A stretch of DNA of 9,471 nt from an uncultured Hyphomonadaceae bacterium (GCA_938049795.1 CALLCD010000162.1:1-9471), one strand, 5' to 3'; counted from the stretch's first letter, positions 1-6,894 are shown. Notes: generated from the sequence alone by a model not told the origin. A program made the numbers and translations.

Positions 1-1814
1 ACCGGCAAGAGCGATGGCAGGATCATTTCCTTGATCGCCGCTTGGGTCAGAATGTCCACAGCGCGGCCATAATCAGGCTTGGTCTCGCCCTTCATAATGC
101 CCGGCATTTCGCGGAACTGACGCCGCACTTCCTCGACAACCGATTGCGCCGCACGGCCAACCGCCATCATCGACATGCCGCCAAACAGGTTCGGCAACAG
201 ACCGCCAAACAGGAGGCCCACCACGACGTAAGGGTTGGACAGCTCGAAATTCACCGCAAGATCCTTCAGCACACTGCCCTCCGCCGCATTGATCGCGAAG
301 TATTTCAGATCCTCGGTGTAGGCGGCAAACAGAACCAATGCGCCGAGCCCCGCCGAGCCGATGGCATAGCCCTTGGTCACAGCCTTGGTCGTGTTGCCCA
401 CCGCGTCGAGCATATCGGTCGTATCGCGCACTTCAGATGGCAGCTCGGCCATCTCCGCAATTCCGCCCGCATTGTCGGTCACCGGACCAAATGCGTCGAG
501 CGCAATGATCATGCCCGCCAGCGCCAGCATGGTCGTCGTCGCAATCGCAATCCCGAACAGGCCTGCCAGATTATATGTCAGGATAATGCCCGCAATAATC
601 GTCAGCGCCGGAAGCGCCGTTGATTCCAGACTGACCGCGAGCCCCTGAATAACGTTCGTGCCATGACCAGACGCAGACGCTTGGGCCACCGACCGCACGG
701 GACGATAATTCGTGCCCGTATAATATTCGGTGATCACAACAATCAATCCGGTCACGCCGAGACCCGCAAATCCGCAATAGAACAGATCCATGCCCGTCAC
801 TTCGCCGGTAATACCAATCGCCTGCGCTGCGCCTTCGAGCACACCAAAGCCGTTTGGCAGAAGCGTATTGATCACGAGCGCCAGCCCGCCAAGCGACAGA
901 ACACCCGTCGCAATCAAGCCCTTATAAAGCGCGCCCATGACATTGCTCGAGCCTTTGCCCAGCCGGACGAAAAACGTGCCGATGATCGAGGTGAAGATAC
1001 ACACCGCGCAAATCGCCAATGGCAGAAGCATCATCTCGGACAGATAGGCCATACCGCCAAAATAGATCGCCGTCAGAACCATTGTGGCCACAACCGTCAC
1101 CGCATAGGTCTCGAACAGATCCGCTGCCATGCCCGCGCAATCGCCGACATTATCGCCAACATTGTCCGCAATCGTCGCTGCATTGCGTGGATCATCCTCG
1201 GGGATGCCCGCTTCGACCTTGCCGACCATATCGCCGCCAACGTCCGCACCTTTGGTGAAGATGCCGCCGCCAAGCCGCGCGAAAATCGAGATCAGCGATG
1301 CCCCAAACCCAAGCGCCACAAGCGCATCAATCACGCCGCGACTGTTTGGGGCCAACTCCATCGGCCCGATCAGGAACCCATAATAGCCAACAAGGCCAAG
1401 CAGCGCCAAGCCAACCACCAGCATGCCCGTCACCGCGCCCGATTTGAACGCCACGTCCAGTCCCGCGCCAAGGCTTTGCCGCGAGGCTTCGGTCGTGCGC
1501 ACATTCGCCCGCACCGAGACCAGCATGCCAATGTATCCGGCCACGCCAGACAAAACGGCCCCGATCAGAAACCCGACCGCAACCCTCCAGCCAAAGGCCG
1601 GCACAAAGAACGCCGCGATGAAAACAGGAAGCCCAACCATCGCAATGGTCCGGTATTGGCGGCTGAGATATGCATTCGCCCCCTCCTGAATCGCGCGGGC
1701 AATTTCGCCCATTCTCTTGTCACCCGAAGGTGAGGCCATAATCGAGCGGATCGCCCACAGACCATAAAGCAGCGAGAACACGCCCGCCAAAACTGCAATT
1801 AAAAACCAATTCAT
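1..1814 (-). CDS. hppA: K+-independent proton-translocating pyrophosphatase, C-terminus cut off by the window
   Basis: Integral membrane pump that couples hydrolysis of pyrophosphate to phosphate with proton export across the inner membrane. The ATG at 1814 has an AAGGG ribosome binding site (1821-1825) six bases upstream, and the protein opens with a hydrophobic segment (MNWFLIAVLAGVFSLLYGLW). The family's pyrophosphate/magnesium motif DVGGDMVGKVE is at residues 191-201, and the acidic DNVGDNVGD follows at 217-225. The motif GNTTKAVTKG has Lys at residue 477 and Thr at 480. In this family Lys at the first position marks the potassium-independent subtype, whereas Ala marks potassium-dependent pumps. 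About 604 residues are present of a usual 690-720, so roughly the last 90-110 lie beyond the left edge. It is the last gene of the minus-strand block, 222 bp after thiL, and probably has its own promoter. Family and subtype are secure; proton rather than sodium pumping is inferred from the subtype. Confidence 0.97.
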   Translation of the reverse strand, partial: MNWFLIAVLAGVFSLLYGLWAIRSIMASPSGDKRMGEIARAIQEGANAYLSRQYRTIAMVGLPVFIAAFFVPAFGWRVAVGFLIGAVLSGVAGYIGMLVSVRANVRTTEASRQSLGAGLDVAFKSGAVTGMLVVGLALLGLVGYYGFLIGPMELAPNSRGVIDALVALGFGASLISIFARLGGGIFTKGADVGGDMVGKVEAGIPEDDPRNAATIADNVGDNVGDCAGMAADLFETYAVTVVATMVLTAIYFGGMAYLSEMMLLPLAICAVCIFTSIIGTFFVRLGKGSSNVMGALYKGLIATGVLSLGGLALVINTLLPNGFGVLEGAAQAIGITGEVTGMDLFYCGFAGLGVTGLIVVITEYYTGTNYRPVRSVAQASASGHGTNVIQGLAVSLESTALPALTIIAGIILTYNLAGLFGIAIATTTMLALAGMIIALDAFGPVTDNAGGIAEMAELPSEVRDTTDMLDAVGNTTKAVTKGYAIGSAGLGALVLFAAYTEDLKYFAINAAEGSVLKDLAVNFELSNPYVVVGLLFGGLLPNLFGGMSMMAVGRAAQSVVEEVRRQFREMPGIMKGETKPDYGRAVDILTQAAIKEMILPSLLP

Positions 1815-1820
1815 GGGTTT

Positions 1821-1825
1821 CCCTT
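1821..1825 (-). promoter_or_regulatory. Ribosome binding site of hppA
   Basis: Read on the minus strand this is AAGGG, six bases before the ATG at 1814. A second purine patch, GGGAG, lies just upstream (1828-1832). It supports the chosen start, which also matches the expected first membrane helix. Confidence 0.6.
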
Positions 1826-1920
1826 TTCTCCCTAGTGCGACCCTCTTCCCGCACGACATGATTGCCGCATCTCGGTCCGCATCCAATGTTTCTAGTTACC
1901 AAACCGTAATCTACGCGCAA

Positions 1921-1956
1921 GGGCGCTCGCCCAATTGGCGAAGCTCAATTGCGCCC
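1921..1956 (-). promoter_or_regulatory. Bulged GC-rich hairpin in the hppA leader
   Basis: On the minus strand GGGCGC (1956-1951) pairs with GCGCCC (1926-1921). Inside it TCGCC (1941-1937) pairs with GGCGA (1931-1927) around the loop AATTG. The inner and outer stems are contiguous on the 3' side, with a nine-base bulge on the 5' side, giving 11 Watson-Crick pairs. It lies about 107-142 bases before the hppA ATG. No T-run follows, so it does not look like an intrinsic terminator. It could be a leader structure, a transcript 3' end stabiliser for thiL, or a DNA site. Confidence 0.35.
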
Positions 1957-1984
1957 ATTCATGCCCAAAACCCTCTATGTAAGG

Positions 1985-1999
1985 TTAACGAGCGCTTAC
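1985..1999 (+). promoter_or_regulatory. Possible CtrA-like box upstream of hppA
   Basis: TTAA, seven bases, then TTAC matches the alphaproteobacterial CtrA consensus TTAA-N7-TTAA with one mismatch. It lies in the thiL-hppA gap, about 170 bp before the hppA start, which is far for direct control. A short inverted repeat GTAAG/CTTAC (1979-1983, 1995-1999) overlaps it. Motifs this short arise by chance, so the call is weak. Confidence 0.2.
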
Positions 2000-2036
2000 C
2001 AGCCGCGCCATAAGCCCCGCCTTTGCGCGCCGCAGA

Positions 2037-2966
2037 TCATGAATGTTCAAAGCCCGTCGTCTCTGGCAAGGGCACAGGCTCGCCATGCCAGAACAATCGC
2101 AGTCCCGCCTCCGCGTCCACCTGCCCGACCACCCGCACGCTCCGCCCCGCCGCCTCAATCGCCCTTGTTGCCGAGCCCGGCGCCGTGAACAAGCACTGAT
2201 AGTCGTCCCCGCCCACACACGCAGCGAGCACCTCGCCAAGCGTCGCTTCAGCCGCCCCGGCGCGATAGACACCCACTTGGTCGAGCGCAAGGTTCCCCCC
2301 GCATCCGCCCGCCGCAAGCAATTTCTGCAAATCTGCCAGCACCCCATCAGACACATCCATGCTCGCGGTTGCATGGGCGGCAATCACATCAGCCATCTCC
2401 AAATCCGGAATGACAGGCACCTGATAAATCGCGCTCGCCTCAGACACGTCTCCCGCCCGCCGGTCAGCCAGCCCCAAAGCGCTCGCGCCTATCTTCTCGC
2501 CGGTCAGCCAGATTTCATCGCCCACTCGCGCCCCCGACCGCCGGATCGGCGCGCGCGCGGTCGCCGCAATGCCGGTCATGGTCAGCGACAAGAACACCCC
2601 ATCAGGGCTCGCCACCGTATCCCCGCCAATCAGCGAAACACCCCAAACGCCAAGCTCCTCGCCAAACGCCTTCGCAAATGCCGCAAGTTCGGCCTCCTCG
2701 CGCGCCTTCGGCCAGCCCAGCGTCAGCAAAGCCTCGTCAGGCCGCGCGCCCTTGGCAATCAAATCAGACACATTCACCCGAACCAGCTTACGCGCCACCG
2801 TGTCAATTGGGTCATCGCCTAAGAAATGAACGCCCTCGACCAGCGCATCGACCGTCACAATCGACGCCTTGCCGGAAACTTCCGCCACATCATCCACCAG
2901 CCCCGCCGCCCCGGCACGGGTCGCCAGCGGCGCAAAATACTTAGCAATCCAGTCAAATTCAGCCAT
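2037..2966 (-). CDS. thiL: Thiamine-monophosphate kinase
   Basis: Cytoplasmic ATP-dependent kinase converting thiamine phosphate to thiamine diphosphate, the last step of cofactor synthesis. At 309 residues it is close to the family norm of about 310-330. The metal/ATP-binding signatures of the PurM/AIR synthetase-like fold are present in order: DD at residues 25-26, TVDALVEGVHF around 38-48, VNVSDL at 64-69, GGDT at 114-117, MDVSDG at 203-208 and GGDDY at 252-256. The ATG at 2966 gives the family-like N-terminus MAEFDWIAKYFAPL. A TTG at 3005, overlapping the nusB stop, would add 13 residues that do not resemble the family; it is a possible alternative because the ribosome binding site before 2966 is weak. 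It lies 35 bp after nusB, probably cotranscribed with the riboflavin genes, a common alphaproteobacterial pairing. Confidence 0.96.
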   Translation of the reverse strand: MAEFDWIAKYFAPLATRAGAAGLVDDVAEVSGKASIVTVDALVEGVHFLGDDPIDTVARKLVRVNVSDLIAKGARPDEALLTLGWPKAREEAELAAFAKAFGEELGVWGVSLIGGDTVASPDGVFLSLTMTGIAATARAPIRRSGARVGDEIWLTGEKIGASALGLADRRAGDVSEASAIYQVPVIPDLEMADVIAAHATASMDVSDGVLADLQKLLAAGGCGGNLALDQVGVYRAGAAEATLGEVLAACVGGDDYQCLFTAPGSATRAIEAAGRSVRVVGQVDAEAGLRLFWHGEPVPLPETTGFEHS

Positions 2967-3001
2967 AGCCCATCCAACAAGGCTTACCCAGCCCAGCGCC
3001 G

Positions 3002-3475
3002 TCAACCGCCAGCGCGCATCTCTTTTGCGATATTATCAAGCACCGCATTGATAAAGCGCGGCTCCTCGCCATCAAAAAACGCATGCGCGACCGAGACATA
3101 TTCGTCGAGCACAATCGCAACGCTAAGCTCTTGATGCGCGATCAGTTCCGCCGTCGCGCCGCGCAAAATCGCCCGCGTCGTCGCGTCCAGCCGCGTAATC
3201 TTCCAGTTCTTGGAAAGCTTTGCGGCAATCGCCCTGTCAATCTCGGCTTGGTTCTCAACCGCCGCTTCGATTATTGATTTGAAGATATCGGGATCAGCCT
3301 CTTCCACCGGCTCGCCATCGGGGCCCGCGCCCAGCCGGTCATCACAAAACTCACGCACCACAGAGCGCGCACTTTGCCCCGTCGCTTCCATTTGATAGAG
3401 CGCCTGAACCGCCGCCAGTCGCGCGCCCGCACGCCTTGCCCGCACCACCTCGAATGGCAGCTTCTGTTCGGTCAT
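3002..3475 (-). CDS. nusB: Transcription antitermination factor NusB
   Basis: Small all-helical RNA-binding protein that with NusE (ribosomal protein S10) binds boxA RNA and supports antitermination during rRNA transcription. The 157 residues show the family pattern: an N-terminal RRAGARLAAVQALYQME helix, a central region with a charged, variable insert (about residues 35-65), then LDATTRAILRGATAEL and the C-terminal signature VLDEYVSVAHAFFDGEEPRFIN followed by AVLDNIAKEM (about 121-153). The insert makes it slightly longer than the enterobacterial protein, as is usual in alphaproteobacteria. The ATG overlaps the ribH stop in an ATGA junction, which indicates translational coupling and fixes the start. 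The ribH-nusB pair is conserved across many bacteria. Confidence 0.96.
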   Translation of the reverse strand: MTEQKLPFEVVRARRAGARLAAVQALYQMEATGQSARSVVREFCDDRLGAGPDGEPVEEADPDIFKSIIEAAVENQAEIDRAIAAKLSKNWKITRLDATTRAILRGATAELIAHQELSVAIVLDEYVSVAHAFFDGEEPRFINAVLDNIAKEMRAGG

Positions 3476-3906
3476 CGGACGAATTTCCGTCGCAGTTTGA
3501 TCATGGCAAGGCAGGCTTCAGCCGCGTCCCGTCCCTTATTCTTGCGCTTGCGGTCCGCTCGCGCCAGAGCCTGCTCTTCATTCTCGACCGTCAAAATGCC
3601 ATTGCCGATGGCCAGCCGCCGGTCCACGGTCAGCCACATCAGACCGCGCGCGCTCTCCCCGCAGACATAATCATAATGCGAGGTCTCGCCGCGAATAACG
3701 CAGCCGAGCGCGATAAAGCCGTCATATTTAGCGCTGTCCGCCGCCATTGTGATCACGCCGGGCAGCTCGAGCGCACCGGGCACTTCTATCGTCTCGACCA
3801 CAGCTTCCGCCTCGGTCAGCGCTTCGCCTGCGCCCGCTTCAAGCTCCAGCGTTATGTGTTCGTAATAGCGCGAAGTCGCGATTAAGACGCGTGGCTTATT
3901 CATCAT
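3472..3906 (-). CDS. ribH: 6,7-dimethyl-8-ribityllumazine synthase
   Basis: Condenses 3,4-dihydroxy-2-butanone 4-phosphate with 5-amino-6-ribitylaminouracil to give lumazine, the penultimate step of riboflavin synthesis; family members assemble as pentamers or 60-subunit capsids. The 144 residues include the substrate-binding EVPGALELP (about 41-49), the GCVIRGETSHYDYV segment with the catalytic histidine (about 68-81), and GNGILTVENEEQALARA (about 100-116). The GNGILTVEN form is typical of the alphaproteobacterial type. Two adjacent ATG codons (3906 and 3903) can start it. The first makes an ATGA overlap with the ribBA stop and follows a purine-rich AAGAAAAGAG tract, so I chose it; either differs by one residue. 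A longer in-frame start at 3936 lies inside ribBA and is not needed. Confidence 0.97.
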   Translation of the reverse strand: MMNKPRVLIATSRYYEHITLELEAGAGEALTEAEAVVETIEVPGALELPGVITMAADSAKYDGFIALGCVIRGETSHYDYVCGESARGLMWLTVDRRLAIGNGILTVENEEQALARADRKRKNKGRDAAEACLAMIKLRRKFVR

Positions 3907-5033
3907 GAACTCTTTTCTTTCTTGAACGGTCGCCACCCCTCTATGCTCAAACCGTATCCGTCAAGCCCGACCAGCCGTGTCGGCGGTGTATCAGAGAGGA
4001 AAATCAGTTTGCGCACACCAAGGTCGCGCAGGATTTGCGCGCCAATGCCATATTCGCGCAGAGGCGTCGTCGTGTCCGGTGCGTCGGCGGTTTTCGCCCC
4101 CAGCCGCGAGGCCAGCACATCCGGCGTCATCGAATAGACGAACACAATCACGCCCGGTCCATCATGGCCGGCAATCTCTTCCATCGCCGCGCGCACCATG
4201 CCTTCGCGCGGGCCGCGTTGGGCCAACACATCGGTCATCAGATCCATCCGGTGCACCCTGACCAGCGTCTCGCTATCGGGCGCAATCTCGCCCTTGACCA
4301 GCGCCACATGTTCGGTGCCATCGAGCCCATTGCGAAACACCACCGTCCGGAACCCATCCGCATAAGCGCTGTCGAGCGGCGCTTCGACACGGCGCTCCAG
4401 AAAGCGGTCATTCTCGCGTCGCCACGCAATCAGATCGGCAATCGTGCCAATTTTCAGATTGTGCAATTGCGCAAACGCGACGAGGTCCGGCATCCGCGCC
4501 ATCGTCCCGTCATCATTCATGATCTCGCAAATCACGCCCGCCGGATAGAGCCCCGCCATGCGCGAAATATCGACCGCCGCTTCAGTATGCCCCGCGCGGA
4601 CCAGTGTGCCGCCATCTTTGGCCACCAGCGGAAAAATATGCCCGGGCGAGACAATGTCATTATGGTCAAGCTGCGGATCAATCGCCACTTGCACCGTCTT
4701 GGCCCTGTCATGCGCCGAAATACCCGTCGTCACCCCTTCAGCCGCTTCAATCGAGACGGTGAACGCGGTGCCCATGCTTTCGCGATTATCTTTCGTCATC
4801 ATGTCGAGATTAAGCGCCCGCGCCCGCTCGCCCGTCATTGCCAGACAGACCAGCCCACGCGCATAACGCACCATGAAATTGATCGCTTCCGGCGTTGCAA
4901 ATTGCGCCGGCACAATAATGTCGCCCTCATTCTCGCGGTCTTCGGCATCGACAAGGATATACATCTTGCCATTGCGCGCATCCTCGATCACTTCATCAAT
5001 CGTCGAAATCGCGCTTGAAAAATCTTCAGCCAT
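3903..5033 (-). CDS. ribBA: RibBA-type protein: active dihydroxybutanone-phosphate synthase with a degenerate GTP cyclohydrolase II domain
   Basis: The N-terminal half (about residues 1-205) is 3,4-dihydroxy-2-butanone 4-phosphate synthase, which makes the four-carbon unit of riboflavin from ribulose 5-phosphate. It has the acidic metal-binding DAEDRENEGD (29-38), TGISAHDRAKT (103-113), HIFPL and RAGHTEA with catalytic histidines (132-151), and GVICEI (166-171). The C-terminal half (about 206-376, bases 4418-3903) resembles GTP cyclohydrolase II in LREYGIGAQILRDLGV and the final GYGL. It has no cysteine at all, so the zinc ligands (C-X10-C-X-C) and the segment around them are lost. I infer that only the RibB activity remains; the rest may be structural or regulatory. 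It overlaps ribE by 8 bp, and AAGGA (5042-5046) precedes two adjacent ATGs; 5036 is the alternative start. Confidence 0.95.
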   Translation of the reverse strand: MAEDFSSAISTIDEVIEDARNGKMYILVDAEDRENEGDIIVPAQFATPEAINFMVRYARGLVCLAMTGERARALNLDMMTKDNRESMGTAFTVSIEAAEGVTTGISAHDRAKTVQVAIDPQLDHNDIVSPGHIFPLVAKDGGTLVRAGHTEAAVDISRMAGLYPAGVICEIMNDDGTMARMPDLVAFAQLHNLKIGTIADLIAWRRENDRFLERRVEAPLDSAYADGFRTVVFRNGLDGTEHVALVKGEIAPDSETLVRVHRMDLMTDVLAQRGPREGMVRAAMEEIAGHDGPGVIVFVYSMTPDVLASRLGAKTADAPDTTTPLREYGIGAQILRDLGVRKLIFLSDTPPTRLVGLDGYGLSIEGWRPFKKEKSS

Positions 5034-5658
5034 CATCGTTATCCTTCGGCGCGTCGGCCCCAATCATGCGAGCGACGTAGCGCGCCAGCATATCAATCTC
5101 AAGGTTTACCCGCGCCCCTGCGCGCAAATCACCCAGGGTCGTCACCTGCCATGTGTGCGGGATCACCGCCACGGCAAAGTCGCCGCTCTCCAGCGCCTCG
5201 GCCACGGTCAGCGACACGCCATTGATCGCCGCCGAGCCCTTGGTTGCAAAATACCGTGCAATCTCGGCAGGCGGACGGATCGTCACGCGGAAGCTCTGTC
5301 CCTCCGGCTCGACCGAAACCACCTCGCCAACCCCATCAACATGACCAAACACAAAATGCCCGCCAAGCTCGTCGCCCAGCTTCAGGCTCTGCTCGAGATT
5401 TGTCCGTGTGCCGACCTGCCAGTCCCCGAGCACCGTCTTCTCCAGCGTTTCGGGCACCGCTTCGACCGCCCACCATGACCGGCCCTCGCCCGCCTCGCCA
5501 AAGTCCACCACCGTCAGACAGACCCCCGAATGCATCACCGACGCGCCCATCTCTATGGCGGCGACAGGATACCCGCCCTCGACCTCGAACCGGGTCAGCC
5601 CATTGCGATGTTCGGCTTTGCGGATGGTGCCAATATCGGTGACCAGACCTGTAAACAT
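5026..5658 (-). CDS. ribE: Riboflavin synthase, alpha subunit
   Basis: Dismutates two molecules of 6,7-dimethyl-8-ribityllumazine into riboflavin and the ribitylaminouracil that RibH reuses. The 210 residues form two homologous lumazine-binding repeats. The first (about 1-97) begins MFTGLVTDIG and contains HSGVCLTVVDF and RTNLEQSL. The second contains GHFVFGHVDGVGEV, INGVSLTVAE and the C-terminal VNLEIDMLARYVARM. The ATG at 5658 gives the near-invariant MFTGLV start and has AAAGG (5667-5671) eight bases upstream; an in-frame ATG at 5721 would add 21 unrelated residues and is rejected. Some genomes call this gene ribC. It lies 107 bp after ribD, the widest gap within the block before thiL, and overlaps ribBA downstream. 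Confidence 0.97.
   Translation of the reverse strand: MFTGLVTDIGTIRKAEHRNGLTRFEVEGGYPVAAIEMGASVMHSGVCLTVVDFGEAGEGRSWWAVEAVPETLEKTVLGDWQVGTRTNLEQSLKLGDELGGHFVFGHVDGVGEVVSVEPEGQSFRVTIRPPAEIARYFATKGSAAINGVSLTVAEALESGDFAVAVIPHTWQVTTLGDLRAGARVNLEIDMLARYVARMIGADAPKDNDDG
5042..5046 (-). promoter_or_regulatory. Ribosome binding site of ribBA
   Basis: AAGGA on the minus strand, inside the 3' end of ribE. It is eight bases from the ATG at 5033 and five from the ATG at 5036. It rules out the longer in-frame start at 5063, which has no family-like N-terminus. Confidence 0.55.
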
Positions 5659-5711
5659 ATCAAGCGCCTTTCCGCCTCGTCCGAGCGAGATTTTGGTGTC
5701 CATTAGCGGCT

Positions 5712-5740
5712 GACATATCATGCAGGCCGGACTACATCAA
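5712..5740 (-). promoter_or_regulatory. Possible internal promoter before ribE
   Basis: In the ribD-ribE gap the minus strand reads TTGATG (5740-5735), 17 bases, then TATGTC (5717-5712). This resembles a sigma-70 promoter (TTGACA/TATAAT), but only 4 of 6 and 3 of 6 positions match. It would give ribE-ribBA-ribH-nusB-thiL their own transcript. The 107-bp gap (5659-5765) holds nothing else recognisable; in particular I see no conserved FMN riboswitch sequence. Confidence 0.2.
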
Positions 5741-5765
5741 TCGTGTATCAATTTTGAGCCGTGCG

Positions 5766-6425
5766 CTATTTGACGCGGGCATATGTCTCGAGCACATCCT
5801 CATCAATCCGCTCGGTGGCCGTCATACTCCAGCGCGATGCCTGATCCATTTGCGACAGACCCAAAGCGCCGAGCGCCGGTATCGCGTCGCCCCCGATCAG
5901 CAAAGGTGCGCGGAACCATTCAATCCGGTCGACCAGCCCCGCCCGTACAAAAGACGCCGCGAGCTTCCCCCCGCCCTCAAGGAACAATCGGCCAAGCCCC
6001 TCCACCGCGCAGCGTCTGACAAAATACTCAAGATCCACCCCGCCCGTATCGCTGATACCGCAGGGCCACAGCTCCGCCCCCGCTTCGCGCAAAGGTCCGG
6101 ACTTTTCCACATCGGTCGCAATGATCACCCGCCCGAGACTGACCGACTGCACCAGCCGTCCGCCGACCGGCGTGCGCGCCCGCGAGTCGATCACAATCCG
6201 CGCAGGTTGGTGCTCAGGCAGCGGCACCGTGCGCGCGGTCAGCAAAGGATCATCAGCCAGCGCCGTCCCGATCCCGACAATCACCGCGTCATGTCCGGCA
6301 CGCATCTCGTGGACCCGTGCGCGCGAACGGGCACAGGTGATCCACTGGCTCGTGCCATCTTTCAGCGCGATCCGTCCATCCAGAGACGTTGCAATTTTCA
6401 GCGTAACCGACACAGCCCCCGACAT
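5766..6425 (-). CDS. ribD: Stand-alone RibD-type reductase (5-amino-6-(5-phosphoribosylamino)uracil reductase), no deaminase domain
   Basis: NADPH-dependent reductase of the RibD C-terminal (dihydrofolate-reductase-like) family, which reduces the ribosyl side chain of the pyrimidine intermediate of riboflavin. The 219 residues begin directly at the reductase domain: VTLKIATSLDGRIAL (7-21), SQWIT (26-30), the nucleotide-binding DAVIVGIGTALADDPLLT (46-63), RIVIDSRARTP (76-86) and LFLEGGGKLAASF (147-159). Bacterial RibD is normally about 360-380 residues, with an N-terminal zinc deaminase carrying HAE and PCXXXGXTPPC motifs. Here the start lies 4 bp after the nrdR stop, so no room exists for that domain and no remnant is seen. 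It may act with a separate deaminase, or reduce before deamination as fungal and archaeal homologues do. The operon position supports a riboflavin role; the exact substrate is inferred. Confidence 0.9.
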   Translation of the reverse strand: MSGAVSVTLKIATSLDGRIALKDGTSQWITCARSRARVHEMRAGHDAVIVGIGTALADDPLLTARTVPLPEHQPARIVIDSRARTPVGGRLVQSVSLGRVIIATDVEKSGPLREAGAELWPCGISDTGGVDLEYFVRRCAVEGLGRLFLEGGGKLAASFVRAGLVDRIEWFRAPLLIGGDAIPALGALGLSQMDQASRWSMTATERIDEDVLETYARVK

Positions 6426-6429
6426 CGCG

Positions 6430-6891
6430 TTACGGCTCGTCTTTCAGCGCGTTCTGCTCGATAAAGCGCGCAAAATCGCCCGGGTCGCCAAAGTCCTTAT
6501 AGACGCTGGCATAACGCACATAGCCCACCGGATCGACCGCTTTGAGCGCCTCCATCACCAGTTCGCCAATCTGGCCCGAACTGATCTCGGCCTCGCCGCC
6601 GCTTTCAACCTGCCGGACAATCCCTGAGACCATCTGGTCGATCAGCTCATCTGAGACAGGCCGTTTGCGCAAAGCCAGCGTGACCGATTTGACGATTTTT
6701 TCCCGATCAAAAAAGCCCCGCTTCCCGTCGCGCTTGACCACCGTAATGTCGCGCAACTGGACCCGTTCAAAGGTCGTAAACCGGCCGCCACATTTGTTAC
6801 AGCTCCGCCGACGCCGCACGGCGCTGTGTTCCTCAGCCGGTCGCGAATCCTTGACCGCCGTATCTTCCGCAGCACAGAACGGGCATCGCAT
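6430..6891 (-). CDS. nrdR: Transcriptional repressor NrdR
   Basis: Nucleotide-sensing repressor that binds NrdR boxes before ribonucleotide reductase genes. The 153 residues match the family length. A zinc ribbon comes first, with cysteine pairs CPFC (3-6) and CNKC (31-34) and the typical KDSRPAEE and IRRRR-like stretch between them. An ATP-cone domain follows (about 49-139), opening with VVKRDGKRGFFDREKI and ending near VGYVRYASVYKDF. The ATG at 6891 is 3 bp after the glyA stop, with GGGAG in the end of glyA as a likely ribosome binding site, so it is translated from the glyA transcript. The glyA-nrdR-ribD order is frequent in alphaproteobacteria. I see no obvious NrdR box pair in this window. 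Confidence 0.97.
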   Translation of the reverse strand: MRCPFCAAEDTAVKDSRPAEEHSAVRRRRSCNKCGGRFTTFERVQLRDITVVKRDGKRGFFDREKIVKSVTLALRKRPVSDELIDQMVSGIVRQVESGGEAEISSGQIGELVMEALKAVDPVGYVRYASVYKDFGDPGDFARFIEQNALKDEP

Positions 6892-6894
6892 CGG

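Larger units (their letters stand above)
1815..2036. other. Intergenic region between thiL and hppA
   Basis: These 222 bp separate the thiL stop from the hppA start and contain no convincing gene. They hold the hppA ribosome binding site, a GC-rich bulged hairpin (1921-1956), a CtrA-like box (1985-1999) and a small inverted repeat CGTA-ATC-TACG (1906-1916). No stem followed by a T-run was found on the minus strand, so an intrinsic terminator for the upstream operon is not evident. No clear -35/-10 pair was found either, although hppA probably starts its own transcript here. Confidence 0.6.

Noticed and set aside
663..1733. A 356-codon plus-strand frame opposite hppA
   Set aside because: Arg/His/Gln-rich low-information protein lying antisense to the conserved pump; no homologous motif visible.
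4035..5018. A 327-codon plus-strand frame opposite ribBA
   Set aside because: Its composition is dominated by Arg, His and Ile, it lacks any motif, and the minus-strand ribBA has every expected family signature. Treated as a shadow.
5659..5721. N-terminal extension of riboflavin synthase from an ATG at 5721
   Set aside because: The family start MFTGLV lies at 5658 with a good ribosome binding site; the 21 extra residues have no family counterpart.
5659..5765. FMN riboswitch before ribE
   Set aside because: The gap is only 107 bp and shows none of the conserved RFN blocks, such as the AGGGUGAAAUUCCC-like segment.
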